DNA of 64,000 nt from Corallium rubrum (GCA_964035015.1 OZ035998.1:25297019-25361018); one strand, 5' to 3'. Shown: positions 33,600-44,961, counted from the stretch's first letter. Notes: generated from the sequence alone by a model not told the origin. Numbers and translations are program-made.

Positions 33600-34110
33600 A
33601 ATCAAATAATAGCAGGAGATTTTTGAATAATCGAACACGAAATCCCTCCAACTTAGTTAAGATCACTTCTGATGAAGAGCAATCATCAAAAGTCCATCAT
33701 GTTCCAAAATTAATGTTGTCGAATGTCATGTCGCTTGTTCCTAAGTTAGACGAAGTTCAAGAGTTTATTTTCTGGAGCAACATCTGCCTGGCGTTTATTA
33801 CCGAGCTTGCCTTAAAAGTTCAGTCGCTGACAGCGTCATTAGTATTCCTGGGTTTACTGTTGTGCGCAGGGATATGATGATCAACAATCACGACGGCGTT
33901 TGTGCTTACATTAAAGACAGTAAAATGAAACATAAGTCCCTCGAACATTTGTTGTGTTGCCCTGATCACGAAATACTCTGGCTCCATCTCAGACCCAGTC
34001 GACTTCCGCGTGGGTTCGTATACCACCCTCCTGGAGCAGATGAAAACACTATTAAGGACCATCTATTTCAGTCGCTCAATTTGGCAGAGTCAATATATCC
34101 TAACTGTGGA
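33600..34110 (+). mobile_element. LINE f, 5' part (AP endonuclease), interrupted at 34110
   Basis: The plus strand reads NNRTRNPSNLVKIT, VPKLMLSNVMSLVPKLDEV and CLAFITELAL (where an active endonuclease has ITETWL), then after a frame change HDGVCAYIKDSKMK, LWLHLRPSRLPRGFVYHPPG and finally LAESIYPNCG. The coding sequence stops at a 22.8-kb insertion and continues at 56925 with LIVAGDFNRLDVK, the next endonuclease motif. It is degenerate. Confidence 0.88.
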
Positions 34111-34119
34111 AGTAGATGA

Positions 34120-34132
34120 CCCCCCCCCCCCC
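34120..34132. repeat. Terminal poly-C tract (left end)
   Basis: 13 C directly after AGTAGATGA. The right end has the matching poly-G tract at 56900-56916. Length differs between the ends, as expected for slippage-prone DNA. Confidence 0.9.
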
Positions 34133-34155
34133 ATATAGGGACCAAACAGATGGCG

Positions 34156-34266
34156 CCTCATTAATATTCAGCGTGACTCACGCATGACTCGCGTTCTTTG
34201 CAAGGAATCTTTAATTCCTTGCAAAGAACGTGAGTCATGCATGAGCCACGCTGAATATTAATGAGA
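34156..34266. repeat. Subterminal palindrome of the left arm
   Basis: CTCATTAATATTCAGCGTG and the following GACTCACGCATGACTCGCG plus TTCTTTGCAAGGAAT pair with the inverted sequence up to 34266 around CTTTA. In the right arm only one side of it is present (56805-56876), so the left copy has gained, or the right copy lost, one half. Confidence 0.85.
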
Positions 34267-34409
34267 TGGCATTAAAAAGTAAACGATATGCCTTGAATGA
34301 AGAAACCGTTCGGCAAGCTGTTCGAAAGACATTGAAACACTTTCTTCAGAGGGGTTTGCCAGAATATAAACTGTCAGGGGTTAAACGGCTGACTCGGCTA
34401 TTTTATTAA
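34266..34409 (+). CDS. Small conserved ORF in the Polinton-like arm
   Basis: 47 codons from an ATG at 34266. The basic product contains EETVRQAVRKTLKHFLQRG and ends GVKRLTRLFY. The right arm has the same ORF on the minus strand (about 56424-56520), with only conservative changes (EETVRRAVRKTLKHF, HRGMPEYKLPGVK) and the same stop, although its ATG is not obvious. Conservation of the frame between arms suggests it was coding when the arms were copied. Function unknown. Its last 29 bases overlap the tail of a minus-strand ORF. Confidence 0.5.
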   Translation: MALKSKRYALNEETVRQAVRKTLKHFLQRGLPEYKLSGVKRLTRLFY

Positions 34410-34470
34410 CGTCGTCAAGCATCTTGTTAATGTTGCTACGGCTGATATTTCCATATTTACCTGAGTGCAT
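34381..34470 (-). CDS. Small ORF overlapping tail-to-tail, possibly a 3' exon
   Basis: 29 codons (MHSGKYGNISRSNINKMLDD, then VNKIAESAV). The frame is open upstream on the minus strand through CRPKFAHALNPLNEFFF toward TTTTTAAAATCAG/TGTCTCC, which resembles a splice acceptor, so it may be the last exon of a longer gene. The right arm keeps the end of this frame (KYGNISRSNINKMLDDVNKI at about 56358-56429), but a stop lies just upstream. No family recognised. Confidence 0.4.
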   Translation of the reverse strand: MHSGKYGNISRSNINKMLDDVNKIAESAV

Positions 34471-34594
34471 GTGCAGAAGACAAAAGAAAAACTCATTAAG
34501 GGGATTAAGCGCATGGGCAAATTTTGGACGACAAGAATAACAGGAGACACTGATTTTAAAAATCTTTATTTTACTTTACAAATATGTCATTTAT

Positions 34595-36064
34595 TTAAAA
34601 CATTTTTCTAGGACTGGGATGCCGACTCATCGTTATAGGATGAGTAATATTGGGCATTTCACTCGATTACATAGCGTTTTTTAAGGATTTTGGGTGAAGG
34701 GAAATTCGAGTGTAGAATATATACATTTTAAGACCAAACCGGGACCAGTTGCGAAAAATGCAACTACACAGGCCTTTCGGCAGGAATTGAACCCACGACC
34801 TTGCGATTCTAGTGCAATGCTCTGACCACTGAGCCACGGAGGGCGTTGCCGAGAGCTTGAGTCATCTGAGTCGGCTTCCGAAACTTCTTCGTCCGAATCG
34901 TTTTCTCCTGAATCACTTTCATCTCCAGGTAACCATTTTTGCAAAGGTTTCGGCTTTGGGTATTCAACATTCGCAGGAGGAGTTAGAAAATATGGTTTAG
35001 GTACGCTAAGTCCTGATGGAGGATTTAGCAGACTGTGTTCAGGTTGTTCAGGTTTTTGCGGAGTCTCTGTCAAACTTTGTATAACTTTTAGTAGCTGTGT
35101 TTGAAGATTAGTTTGAACTTGATTCTGCTGGTTCTGCAGCTGTTGTTGGAATGTCATAAAACGATCGAGTTGATTAGAGTATAGGATGTTCTTTACATCG
35201 GGTGTTAATTGTGGTGTTTGTACAATATCTCGCATTAGCTGTTCTGTGTAATACATAGCTTTGACGATTGGAGGTTGCTGATACGATTTCTTTTGAATAT
35301 ATCTGCTTATGTTCTGCTGCTATTTTCTTCAGGTAAAACATCGGTCTTGAGGCGATGATCGTCATCCCCAGTCAGATTCAGATCAAGCATTAAATAACCA
35401 TGAGGGCGACTTGTGGCTTCCTCGTAGGTCTTCATAAACTCTTGAACATGTCCGGGATTCACTTGTCGTGCAAAAATAGAAATTTGCTGCTTATCCCTCG
35501 CAGACTTGAAGAGTACGATATAGTGTGCGTTGAGGCTGGTGTTTCTGGTTTCCTTTTCTTGGTGAAATATATTCTGAACAATATAGATCACTGAGAGATT
35601 TCTGTGATGACTGCCCCTTTTAAATAAACTGGCAATACGTTTATCTCCCCCTGATTGATCCATAAGATCATCCAGGACAATAAGTTTTCGCCTCGAAACA
35701 TCAAGAAAATCTTCCGAGTCGATGTTCGTAGGTATTCCTTCATTCAGTTCAATGCCCGGTATAGTTTTCATCATCTCAAGATAAATGGGTTGCCACTGAC
35801 CATTACACCAAATGATACGTTCAGGAGGGAGTTGAAAGTTGTTCTTGCATTCTCCAGAAGAGTTTTTACCCATACGGTTGTACCACTCTGAGTACACCCT
35901 GCAACAATGCACGTAAATGGATGCTGCAAGACTGTGGATCCATTGACGAGAGGAACTGCGTGTCGTATTTGTTTTGTCGATGATCTATAAACCATCTTCA
36001 TGTGACGGAGGCGATTACTTGAATTAGCGAAAGATTTTCCACAATCTTCACAAACGTATGACAT
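34595..36064 (-). pseudogene. Polinton-type packaging ATPase, left copy, broken
   Basis: The FtsK/A32-like ATPase of Polintons is thought to pump the genome into particles. From the ATG at 36064 an N-terminal zinc-finger-like segment (CEDCGKSFANSSNRLRH; the final His is Tyr here) precedes the P-loop CIVAGCTQSGTTVWVKTLLE, where the Walker A Lys has become Thr. A one-base loss in a C run near 35838 shifts the frame. The rest (35912-35307) has Walker B in KLIVLDDLMDQ, then GGDKRIASLFKRGSHHRN, VIYIVQNIF and ARQVNPGHVQEFMKTYEEAT. A Gln-rich stretch (FQQQLQNQQNQVQ) and an acidic tail follow. A SINE at 34641-34862 replaces much of the C-terminus; the final codons before the stop at 34595 remain. Confidence 0.88.
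34641..34862 (-). mobile_element. tRNA-derived SINE
   Basis: The minus strand reads TGGCTCAGTGG (A box) and GGTTCAATTCC (B box) about 40 bases apart, an internal Pol III promoter, followed by a non-tRNA body (TTTTCGCAACTGGTCCCGG, GTCTTAAAATGTA). It sits within the acidic C-terminal coding part of the left ATPase. Compared with the right arm, about 150 bases of target are missing at the insertion point. Copies or parts of copies also lie at 2222-2405 and 6640-6800. Confidence 0.85.
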
Positions 36065-36139
36065 GTTTCAGGTAAGGTATGACGGCAGATAAGGAATGAA
36101 TATTTTTCTATTTGCCAACCTTGTTTATAGTGATTCAAC

Positions 36140-36345
36140 ACAATAGTCCTAAGACTATACTGCTTATAGTCCTAATACTATAGTCCAAAGTCCTAAGACT
36201 ATAGTCCTAAATCCTAATACTATAGTCCTAAGTCCTAATACTATAGTCCTAAGTCCTAAGACTGTAATCCTAAGCCCTGTAAGATTATAGTCTTAAGTCC
36301 TAAGACTATAGTCCTAAGTCCTAAGACTATAGTCGTAAGTCCTAT
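36140..36345 (+). repeat. 21-bp satellite array A1
   Basis: Imperfect tandem units of GACTATAGTCCTAAGTCCTAA beginning just upstream of the ATPase start. Every unit carries the 10-bp palindrome GACTATAGTC. The same array continues beyond the recombinase pseudogene at 37738. Confidence 0.92.
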
Positions 36346-36424
36346 TTAACAATTAGTCGCCGAAGGGAAGGTGATTACAAGCCTATATTCACTGAGCCGC
36401 TTCGGCGAAGGTGTTTTCAGGTGT

Positions 36425-37621
36425 TTACCAATCTTTCTCCTTGGATAAATCAAGAGACCGGCGACGAGATTCTGGACTTCTGTCACTATGAATGAACGAT
36501 GTTAGAGCTGTCGACATTTGCTTGAACTGGTCAATTGCTGGTCGTTCGCAGTAGTTTTCGATGCTCGAATCGCTCTTGTGGCCCGTGATGGCTTTGATTT
36601 TCCGAGTCTCGATGTTGTTTCCGGATAAAACAGTAACAGTTGTCGCTCCCAAAGAATGGTTAGTGAGATACGGGTTGATTTCAGCTCTTTCAGTCATCCT
36701 TCGTAGCATGTTTTCCAGCGTATTGTGGCCAACGTTGCAAGCATCGTACCAGACAGCATGAGCTTTCGGATTAAATTTCGTCGTGCTCTCACTTTTCGGC
36801 CTTTGGAATAAACCATCAATATTGGGGCTTCAGATGGCTCAAGTACGTTTTCAGGATTTCCACAGGGCATCTTCTTGAGTCTGGATGCGAAAATATTTTT
36901 CTGTCGGAGTGGTCTTCGGATCCATCTAGGCCTCCCATGTGGTTTTTGGTCGTGAGAACAATACCAGGTTCACTTCTGTTTAACTCAAAGTATTCCTGGC
37001 CGTCTGCAGTTGTAACCAGGCGCAGCATTGACTTCTTTAGTGAACTTTGGTTTTCCCTGCCCCGTTTTCCGAAGTAGATGGAAATTAAAAAACACGCAGT
37101 CTGAAGCAAGGCTCGGGGACTTTGTGTGTCAACATCAGCAAGCTCGCCTTTCTCGTACAGCTTCTTGATGGTGTCGGCTGTCAAGGGAATTTTGTGGACT
37201 GTGGCGGCTATCTTTCCTTCTTTAACGAGCTGTTTAAGGTACGAACTGAGTGTTTTATTCGCTTCCGTCTTGCTTTCTTGCCGAGACGTAAAATTTAGAC
37301 AGACACTTGTTGATCTCCTCAATACTCATGCTTTCAAATGCTGTGTTGAATTCATTTTGCTCATGAAACCAGTCTATTAAAAATGAAGTTTTTGTGTTTA
37401 TTTTGGTTATCGTTTGTTTACATTAAAACTTATGCGGACATCACCGCTTCACCGGTGCAACAAAGCCAGTTTTCCTAGATAAAAAGAACGTTAAGTTAAA
37501 CATTTTACCTTGAAAGATTTTTACACCATATTTTGTGGCTTCTTTGTTTTTTTTGTGGAATACTATCTTCTTTAATTTTCTCAATTTCTTCTTCTGTAAC
37601 TATGGCAAAACGAGCAGCCAT
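36425..37621 (-). pseudogene. Crypton-type (DUF3504-like) tyrosine recombinase, broken
   Basis: Tyrosine recombinases cut and rejoin DNA through a covalent Tyr. Exon 1 begins at 37621 (MAARFAIVTEEEIEKIKEDS) and ends at a GTAAAA donor near 37507. A later segment reads DWFHEQNEFNTAFESMSIEE, then, after an apparent deletion, EANKTLSSYLKQLVKEGKI. The catalytic domain has ISIYFGKRGREN (first Arg), GIVLTTKNHMGGLDG and RRCPVEILKTYLSHL; a frame change near 36820 leads to NPYLTNHSLGATTVTVLSG, where the HxxR Arg is Gly, then AITGHKSDSSIENY with the nucleophile Tyr. The missing catalytic Arg, a deletion and at least two frame changes make it dead. It is flanked on both sides by the 21-bp satellite. Confidence 0.82.
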
Positions 37622-37737
37622 TTTGAAGAAAATGAAAAAGTTTATAGTCACTGGGTAGCCAGTGACTATAGCATCAGAGACGGTCAACCTCGACGAATCA
37701 GATTGCGAGAAATTAAATAGTCACCTGAAAATTTTTA

Positions 37738-39292
37738 CTAAAAGACTATAGTCCTAAGTCCTGTAAGACTATAGTCCTAAGTTCTAAGACTATAGTCCTA
37801 AGTCCTAAGACTATAGTCCTAAGTCCTAAGACTATAGTCATATAAGTCCCAAGACTATATAATCCTAAGTCCTAAGTCCTAAGACTATAGTCCTAAGTCC
37901 TAAGACTATAGTCCTAAGTCCTATAAGACTATAGTCCTAAGTCCTAAGACTATAGTCCTGAGTCGTATATAGTCCTAGGTCCTAAGACTATAGTCCTAAG
38001 ACTATAGTCCTAAGTCCTAAGACTATAGTCCTAAGTCCAATAAGACTATAGTCCTAAGTCCTAAGACTATAGTCATAAGTCCTAAGACTATAGTCCTAAG
38101 TCCTAAGACTATAGTCCTAAGTCCTATAAAACTATAGTCCTAAGTCTTGTAAGACTACAGTCCTAAGTCCTATAAAACTATAGTCCTAAGTCCTAAGACT
38201 ATAGTCATAAGTCCTAAGACTATAGTCCTAAGTCCTAAGACTGTAGTCCTAAGTCCTATAAAACTATAGTCCTAAGTCTTGTAAGACTACAGTCCTAAGT
38301 CCTAAGACTATAGTCCTAAGTCCTAAGACTATTGTCCTAAGTCCTAAGACTATAGTCCTAAGTCCTATAAGACTATAGTCCTAAGTCCTAAGACTAAAGA
38401 CTATAGACTATAGACTATAGTCTTAAGTCCTAAGGCTATTGTCCTAAGTCCTAAGACTATAGTCCTAAGTCCTATAAGACTGTAGTCCTAAGACTAAAGA
38501 CTATAGTCCTAAGTCCTAAGACTATTGTCCTAAGTCCTGAGACTATAGTCCAAAGTCCTACGACTATAGTCCTAAGTCCTATAAGACTATAGTCCTAAGT
38601 CCTAAGACTATAGTACTAAGTCCTATAAAACTATAGTACTAAGTCCTATAAAACTATAGTACTAAGTCCTGTAAGACTACAGTCCTAAGTCCTAAGACTA
38701 TTGTCCTAAGTCCTATAAAACTATAGTCCTAAGTCCTGTAAGACTACAGTCCTAAGTCCTAAGACTATAGTCCTAAATCCTAATACTATAGTCCTAAGTC
38801 CTAAGACTGTAATCCTAAGCCCTGTAAGATCATAGTCTTAAGTCCTAAGACTATAGTCCTAAGTCCTATAAGACTACAGTCCTAAGTCCTGTAAGACTAT
38901 AGTCCTAAGTCCTAAGACTATAGTCCTAAGTCCTAAGACTATAGTCATAAGTCTCAAGACTATATAGTCCTAAGTCCTAAGACTATAGTCCTAAGTCCTA
39001 AGACTATAGTCCTTATAGTCCTAAGTCGTAAGACTATAGTCCTAAGTCCTAAGACTATAGTCCTAAGTCCTAAGACTATAGTCCTGAGTCCTAAGACTAT
39101 AGGCCTAAATAAGACTATAGTCCTAAGTCCTATAAGACTATAGTCCTAGCTAAGTCCTAAAACTATAGTCCTGAGACTATAGTCCTAAGTCTATAGTCCT
39201 AAGTCCTATAAGACTATAGTCCTAAGTCCTAAGACTATAGTTTTAAGTCCTAAGACTATTGTCCTAAGTCCTAAGACTATAGTCCTCAGTCG
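37738..39292 (+). repeat. 21-bp satellite array A2
   Basis: About 1.55 kb of units GACTATAGTCCTAAGTCCTAA with variants (CCTATAAGAC, CCTGTAAGACTAC, ATTGTCC). Longer blocks of several variants recur, for example around 38100-38160 and 38220-38290, so there is higher-order structure. Ends against the 3' tail of a LINE. Confidence 0.95.
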
Positions 39293-39299
39293 TATATTT

Positions 39300-42200
39300 T
39301 TATTTATTTTATTTCAAAATATTAACATCTGCCAAAAGGGCTTTTCGGATATTAATTACAATGAAAAATTACAATAGAAGTCTAAAAGACACAAAAGTTA
39401 GAAATCTAGGACTCACTATAAAATTCTTAAAATAGATAAGTTCTTAAAGCAGATTTAAAACTTTTTAAATTGTTTTTGGATTTTAAATGGTCGGGCAAGT
39501 CATTCCACAGTTTTACTGCTCTAAACAGAAAAGAGCGTTGACCCGTCGCAGATTGGTAGAGGGGGATAGCCAACATGTCATTCTTCCTTGTGTCGCGGTC
39601 ATCTATTTGCGATCTTAAAATAAACTTTCTAGATATGTATTCGGGGGCGAAACCGTTGATACATTTGGACGCTAACATGAGATCTCTATAACGTAGAGAA
39701 ACGTTAACTGGCAACCAAAGAAGCTGCTTCAGATATGGCGTAATATGATCGAACTTTCTCGAACCCGTGACAATACGCGCTGCAAAGTTTTGTACACTCT
39801 GCAGCTTCTTTACGTTTCTTTTTGACGTGTTTGCCCAAACATTTGAGCAGTAGTAAAGTTTAGTAAATACGAGAGCATTTATGGCCATTAGCAACGATTT
39901 CTTGTCGAGAATGTGCTTCACACGATTTATTTGACATAGACTTGCTATGCACTTAGAGACAACTTCCGTCACATGTTCATCATAGCGAATGGCACAGGAA
40001 ATAATTTCTTCTCAAGTAGTGTAACGGAGAAGTTCTCAGGCACGCTTAAGCATCTGTGGAGTTCCCAACAACAACAGTTTCGTTTTGCCAGGGTTGATCA
40101 GCAGACTGCTGTGGCAACATCAAGCAGTAATTCTCTCCAAGCCTTCAGTCAGTCGAATTGCAGAAGTTTCAAAGTCTTTGGCAGCAAAATTAATGTCAAG
40201 TACAATTTGGAGTCGTCCACATAAGACTCAAGCGAACACGCCTTGGGAACTCGGGGTAGATCGTTTATATGAAGGTTAAACAAAGCAAGCAGGCCCGAGA
40301 ATTGAACCCTGAGGTACTCCATGTGTTATCTTGCACGACTCAGACAGATCACAACCAACCCTCACTGACTGGGTTCTATCGGTCAGATAGCTTCTGAACC
40401 ACCCAAGAGTGATTTCAGACAGACCTAATAGACGGAGTTTCCTAAGAAGTAAGATATGTTCTAAACTGTCAAATGCCTTAGATAAGTCAAGCATTATCAC
40501 AGTGGATACTTGCCTCCTGTCCATAGCATCCAGAAATATGTCCGTCAAAAATGTGTTTAGTGTCTCCGTTGAGTGCATTCTCTTATTTCTCCTTTGGTGC
40601 TCCATAAGACGGGTCTTACTGTCAGTGTACGAATTTAACTGGTTAAGAGCTACACGTTCACATATTTTAGAGACTATGGGCAATAGCGAGGTAGGGCGAT
40701 TGTCATTAGCCACTTGATGGTCTCCTTCATTTAATATGGGAGTCACCTCCGATTTTTTCCACGCTGAAGGGAAGACAGATGTCATGAGGGAACTGTTGGC
40801 TAACTCTGTAAGGACAGGGAGAATGGATGGTATAACGAATCTTTTATTAAGTTCATAGTAACCTTATCCCAGCCAGGCGCTTTATTTGATGAAAAGGATT
40901 GAACAATCTTAAGTATTGCGACTGATGGCACAGGGTGAAAACTTAAACTCGTCAATTTTGGGAATGGTTATATGTGATATATGCTGCACTTGGGGTAAAT
41001 TATTTTCAATAGCAAGCTTCTTTGACGCTTCTGATACACGTGCACCCACTGATATGAAGAAATCGTTAAATTCTTCGACGAGTAACTTTTTATCTTTAGT
41101 GTAAACCTGTTGTGACACGTCCTTGCGTGGAATGCAGTTCCGAATAACTTTCCACATGGCATTATTGCTCTGATTTTTCTGTATTTCATTTCTAACGAAC
41201 AACCGCTCAGACTCGCGCAACTTTCTTTTAACTTCCTCACGTCTTAATTTATATTCTTTCCAGTCGCTTACCGCGCCAGATCGCCAGGCTATCTTGTGTA
41301 TTTGATCTCGTTAACGCATAAGTTCTTTGATATCTTGATCTACAAAAGGGGTTTGACGGTATTTTATTTTCCTGGTCTTCAAGGGTGCGTGTTTCTCCAA
41401 GACCTCAAGAAAAATCTGATTGAAATATTCGACTTTGTCATTAACGTCGTCAACAAGTGAGATCTCAAGCCAAGGCACTAGCGCTAGGTCATTTACTAGG
41501 TGGTTAGGCTGGTAGCGCTTATAACTTCTTGTTGTGATATAGATTGGCGGCGGTTTAGGTAGCTTCAAATTTAGCACAGAATATATCAGATAATGCTCAC
41601 AATAACTCACACTCGGCAACCAAAGCGGAGTTTGATGTCATAAAGACGTCAATCAGGAATGATGAACTGGATGTTACGCGCGTAGGCGAACTAACAAGTT
41701 GTGATAAATTCAGACTGGGACACAAGTTTTTCAATGCATGTGCTTCAGGCGAACATCTCAACAAATCACAATTTAAATCTCCCACGACCAATATCTCTTT
41801 ACCATAGGTAAGCTAGAGCTTGTGAATATGTATCCATAAGTTCGTCAACGAAACAAGAAATTGGAGAGTCAGGCGGTCTATAAGTTACACACAAAAGGAA
41901 CGATTTTATCTTCTTGTGATGGATCCGCTTCCATAACTGATGGAAGCCTGACGTTGCTAGACCGGTTAAATCCTTCAGCAAGGTAGGCTAGCTTTCAGGG
42001 ATGTGCGTGAATAAACACACACACACCTCCCCCTGGCTTCTTAGCTCTATCCAACCTTGATAATTTATATATCTCCAGTTCCGCGTTGCATACTGTTGAG
42101 TTGAGCCAAGACTCAGATACTGCGAAAATGTCTAAGTTATTATCTTGCACCAGGATCTTGGTTTGAAGAAAATGATCTCTCTTTTTCAACGACCGTACAT

Positions 42201-42370
42201 TCAGATGAGCAATTTTCATTTTAGATTTATTCCGACTTAAAGTGTTGACTTGTAATTCAGATGACTGCTCACAGGTAAAGTTCCGACTTGGATATTTAAA
42301 AGATTCCTGCAGGTATGGCAATAAATTTAGTAGACAGGTCAACGTGTTTGAATGTATGGCAATAATATGG
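39300..42370 (-). mobile_element. LINE a, nearly full length, degenerate
   Basis: Minus strand, from 42342: AP endonuclease (KIAHLNVRSLKKRDHFLQTK, VSESWLNSTV, LDRAKKPGGGVCVFIHAHP), CVTYRPPDSPISCF, VVGDLNCDLLRCSP, linker (41619-40909), RT (40785-40276: SAWKKSEVTPILNEGDH, STVIMLDLSKAFDSLEH, THGVPQGSILGPACF), a SYVDDSK-type catalytic box near 40210-40230, and the C-terminus to 39427 (KLWNDLPDHLKSKNNLKSF). Several frameshifts and stops. The 3' end has ATCCGAAAAGCCCTTTTGGCAG and an A/T-rich tail. CR1/L2-like. It was inserted at the inner edge of satellite array A2. Confidence 0.88.
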
Positions 42371-43095
42371 CGACGAGACTGCCCCGAATATGTGTACAGT
42401 CATTTGGTATTCTTCAACGTAGCATTTTAGATCACCTTGATTGCAATATGCAATATGGGGACCTAAATTGCAATATGCTGAAGGATGGTCCTGATCATAG
42501 AGCACTAACATATCACGACTGAGTTAAATCTCACACAAGTGATTAAAACCCCAAGAAGAATTACAGACACCTCTCAATCACTTATTGATGTCATTTTAGT
42601 CTCATCCACCGCCCTTGTACTTGAGAGTGGGGTCCTTAATGCCTCAATCAGTGATCATCTTCCAGTATATGTTTCACTCAAATTGAAGACTCCCAAGATG
42701 CCACCTTGTTATATTACAGCGAGGAGTCATAAAAACTATAATCTTTTATTATTTTCCTCCGACCTCGCCACCAAATTGGACCGCCATTTATCCATATTCT
42801 CTGATGCAGATGTTAATACGAAACTAGAATCCTTTAATGATGTTCTTCACTCAACTCTCGACGTACATGCACCCGTGAAAACTTTTAAAATTCGTCGTCG
42901 GTCATGCCCATATGTCTCGCATGAAATAAAAGAACTTATGAAGTTTAGAGACCAACTTCACCGTCGGTTTCTTCAGACACATGATAAAAGAGATTGGGAA
43001 GTCTACAAGGAATCTCGCAGTCGCGTTAAAATCAATCTCAAGAATGCAGCAAAAAACCTCCTCTTCGACGAAGTAAAGGAACACAAGAACAATAG

Positions 43096-44031
43096 ACCTT
43101 TTCGATAATTACGTCACCCTTCATGAAAGCGAGGCTCCCAGGCCAAATTTTCACAATTTTGATTATCATAGTAACCCGTCATATCTGTTTAAGAAGATGG
43201 CTAATAACGCCCAAACTATATATGGTAGGAACACATCGTTGTACGTATGTTGTTAGGCATTTCATAAGCTTTCATTTGATGTATATTTTAAGTTTCTGTG
43301 TTGTGTGTAACTTTCTAAAATGTCGAAAATGTTCGCACCATTGCTCGTCAAGTAATAAATATGATATGGACTTCTCACAACTGTTGTAGAAGTTCGAATA
43401 ACGTTTTTAAAATATTTAACATACAACTTTGAAATGTATATCAAACAGAAGATACTGTAAAATTCTGTTTGTGGTATAACTTTCAAGTTTCTAGCTTAAG
43501 GGGAAGTATTTTTAAAATGGAAAAACTTACTATTAACTTGGTCTGATGGATGAGTTGTTAAGTTTGTTTTGTTTACAACTCAGACCAAGATAATAGTACG
43601 TTTTCCCATCAGTTTTAAAATACTTTCACTTAAACTAGAAACTTGAAAGTTGTACCGCAAATAGCATTTTACAGTATCTTCTGTTTGATATATGTTTCAA
43701 AGTTGTGCGTTATGTATTTTAAAAACAATATCCGAAATTCTACAACAGTTGTGGGAATCCATTATTATTACCTGACGAGCAATGGTGCGAACATTTTGGA
43801 CTTTTTAAAAAGTTACACACGTCACAGAATCTTAAAATATACATCAAATGAAAGCTTGCGAAATGCCTAACAACATACATACACGATGTGTTTCTACCAT
43901 ATATAGTTTGGACGTTATTAACCATCTTCTTCCATAAACAAATATGACAGGTTACTGTGATAATCAAAATTTGTGAAACTTTGGCCTGGGAGCCTCGTTT
44001 TCATGCAGTGTGACGTAATTATTGAAAAGGT
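43096..44031. mobile_element. Foldback element, 936-bp palindrome
   Basis: The arms start ACCTTTTCGATAATTACGTC on the left and the near-identical inverse on the right, and stay paired for about 440 bp with scattered differences (GCGAGGCTCCCAGGCCAAA, CATTTCATAAGCTTTCATTT and its counterpart, ACAGAAGATACTGTAAAAT). A short GTCTGATGGATGAGTTGTTA spacer lies at the centre, near 43540-43580. Non-coding; it splits LINE b. Confidence 0.9.
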
Positions 44032-44194
44032 GTATTCAGGTTCTCTCTGGAAAATAATTATTCCTTCAAAAGAAAAGGAAACGCAAGTCTATAGTAAAGA
44101 TCCTAAGTCGATCAGAAGATTTTAATCACTTAACAGAATACAGATTTTAATTACTTCTTCCCACAAGGGGCTTTTCAAGAGCAATTTACATTAC

Positions 44195-44600
44195 TAAATT
44201 TCAAATGGCCGAGTCGAAGGCATTTTAAAGGCGCTCAAAGCAGCCGCCCTACGACACATTTATGACACACATGTCAGACCACGAATCACTGACCTAGGTG
44301 TTGATTTTATGGAGGGAGGAAAACCGGAGAACCAGGCGAAAAACCCTCGAAGCACAGGAGAGACCAACTAAACTCTACTCACATGAGTGTTGCAAGGTCG
44401 AGAACGGCCGGGGTTGCTCCCAGACGGTCACCCATCCAAGTACTAACCCCGTCGAACCGGGCTTAACTTTTGGTGAGAGGCAGCGCCCTAACAGCACACG
44501 CAACCCGTGCTTCACTTCTGTGGGAGGGAACGCTGCCTCGAAGGCGGAAAGCTCAGCCAAAGACAATGATATCACCCTGCTAAACCCTTTTTCAAATTGA
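44195..44600 (-). mobile_element. 5S rRNA-related SINE (SINE3-like)
   Basis: On the minus strand, AGTTAAGCCCGGTTCGACGG followed by GGTTAGTACTTGGATGGGTG and ACCGTCTGGGA (about 44420-44470) matches the conserved A-box, intermediate element and C-box of a 5S rRNA gene. The rest is not 5S-like, and the unit sits within LINE b, so it is a 5S-derived SINE and not a functional 5S gene. Confidence 0.7.
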
Positions 44601-44961
44601 ATAACTTATCCACCAGATCAGCAGTTCAATTTTAGACCTGTTACTTGTACTGAAGTTCAACGTATTATTATGGCAATGCCAAGTAACAAATCACCCGGTC
44701 CGGATAAGATAAGCATGCGTGTTATCATGGACTGCCTACCTGTCATTTTAGGTCCTCTTACACATATAATAAACTGCTTTCTTATGACAGGCATGTTCCC
44801 TGACTTATGGAAAATTTCTGAAGTAATACCATTGCTAAAGGACGGAGACCACGAGGTTGCCTCAAATAATCGACCCCTTTCACTTCTTGTGGTTGTATCA
44901 AAGGTGTGTGAAAAAGTTGCTCTAGAGCAATTCAGCTCATACCTAACAGAGAACCAGCGAT

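Noticed and set aside
34780..34855. tRNA gene
   Set aside because: A and B boxes are good, but the sequence runs on into a SINE body shared with two other loci, and no acceptor-stem pairing is evident.
36140..39292. CRISPR array
   Set aside because: The repeats are head-to-tail 21-bp units with no spacers, in a eukaryotic transposon; this is a satellite.
44400..44490. Functional 5S rRNA gene
   Set aside because: Only the internal promoter part matches 5S rRNA; the flanks do not, and it lies inside a LINE.
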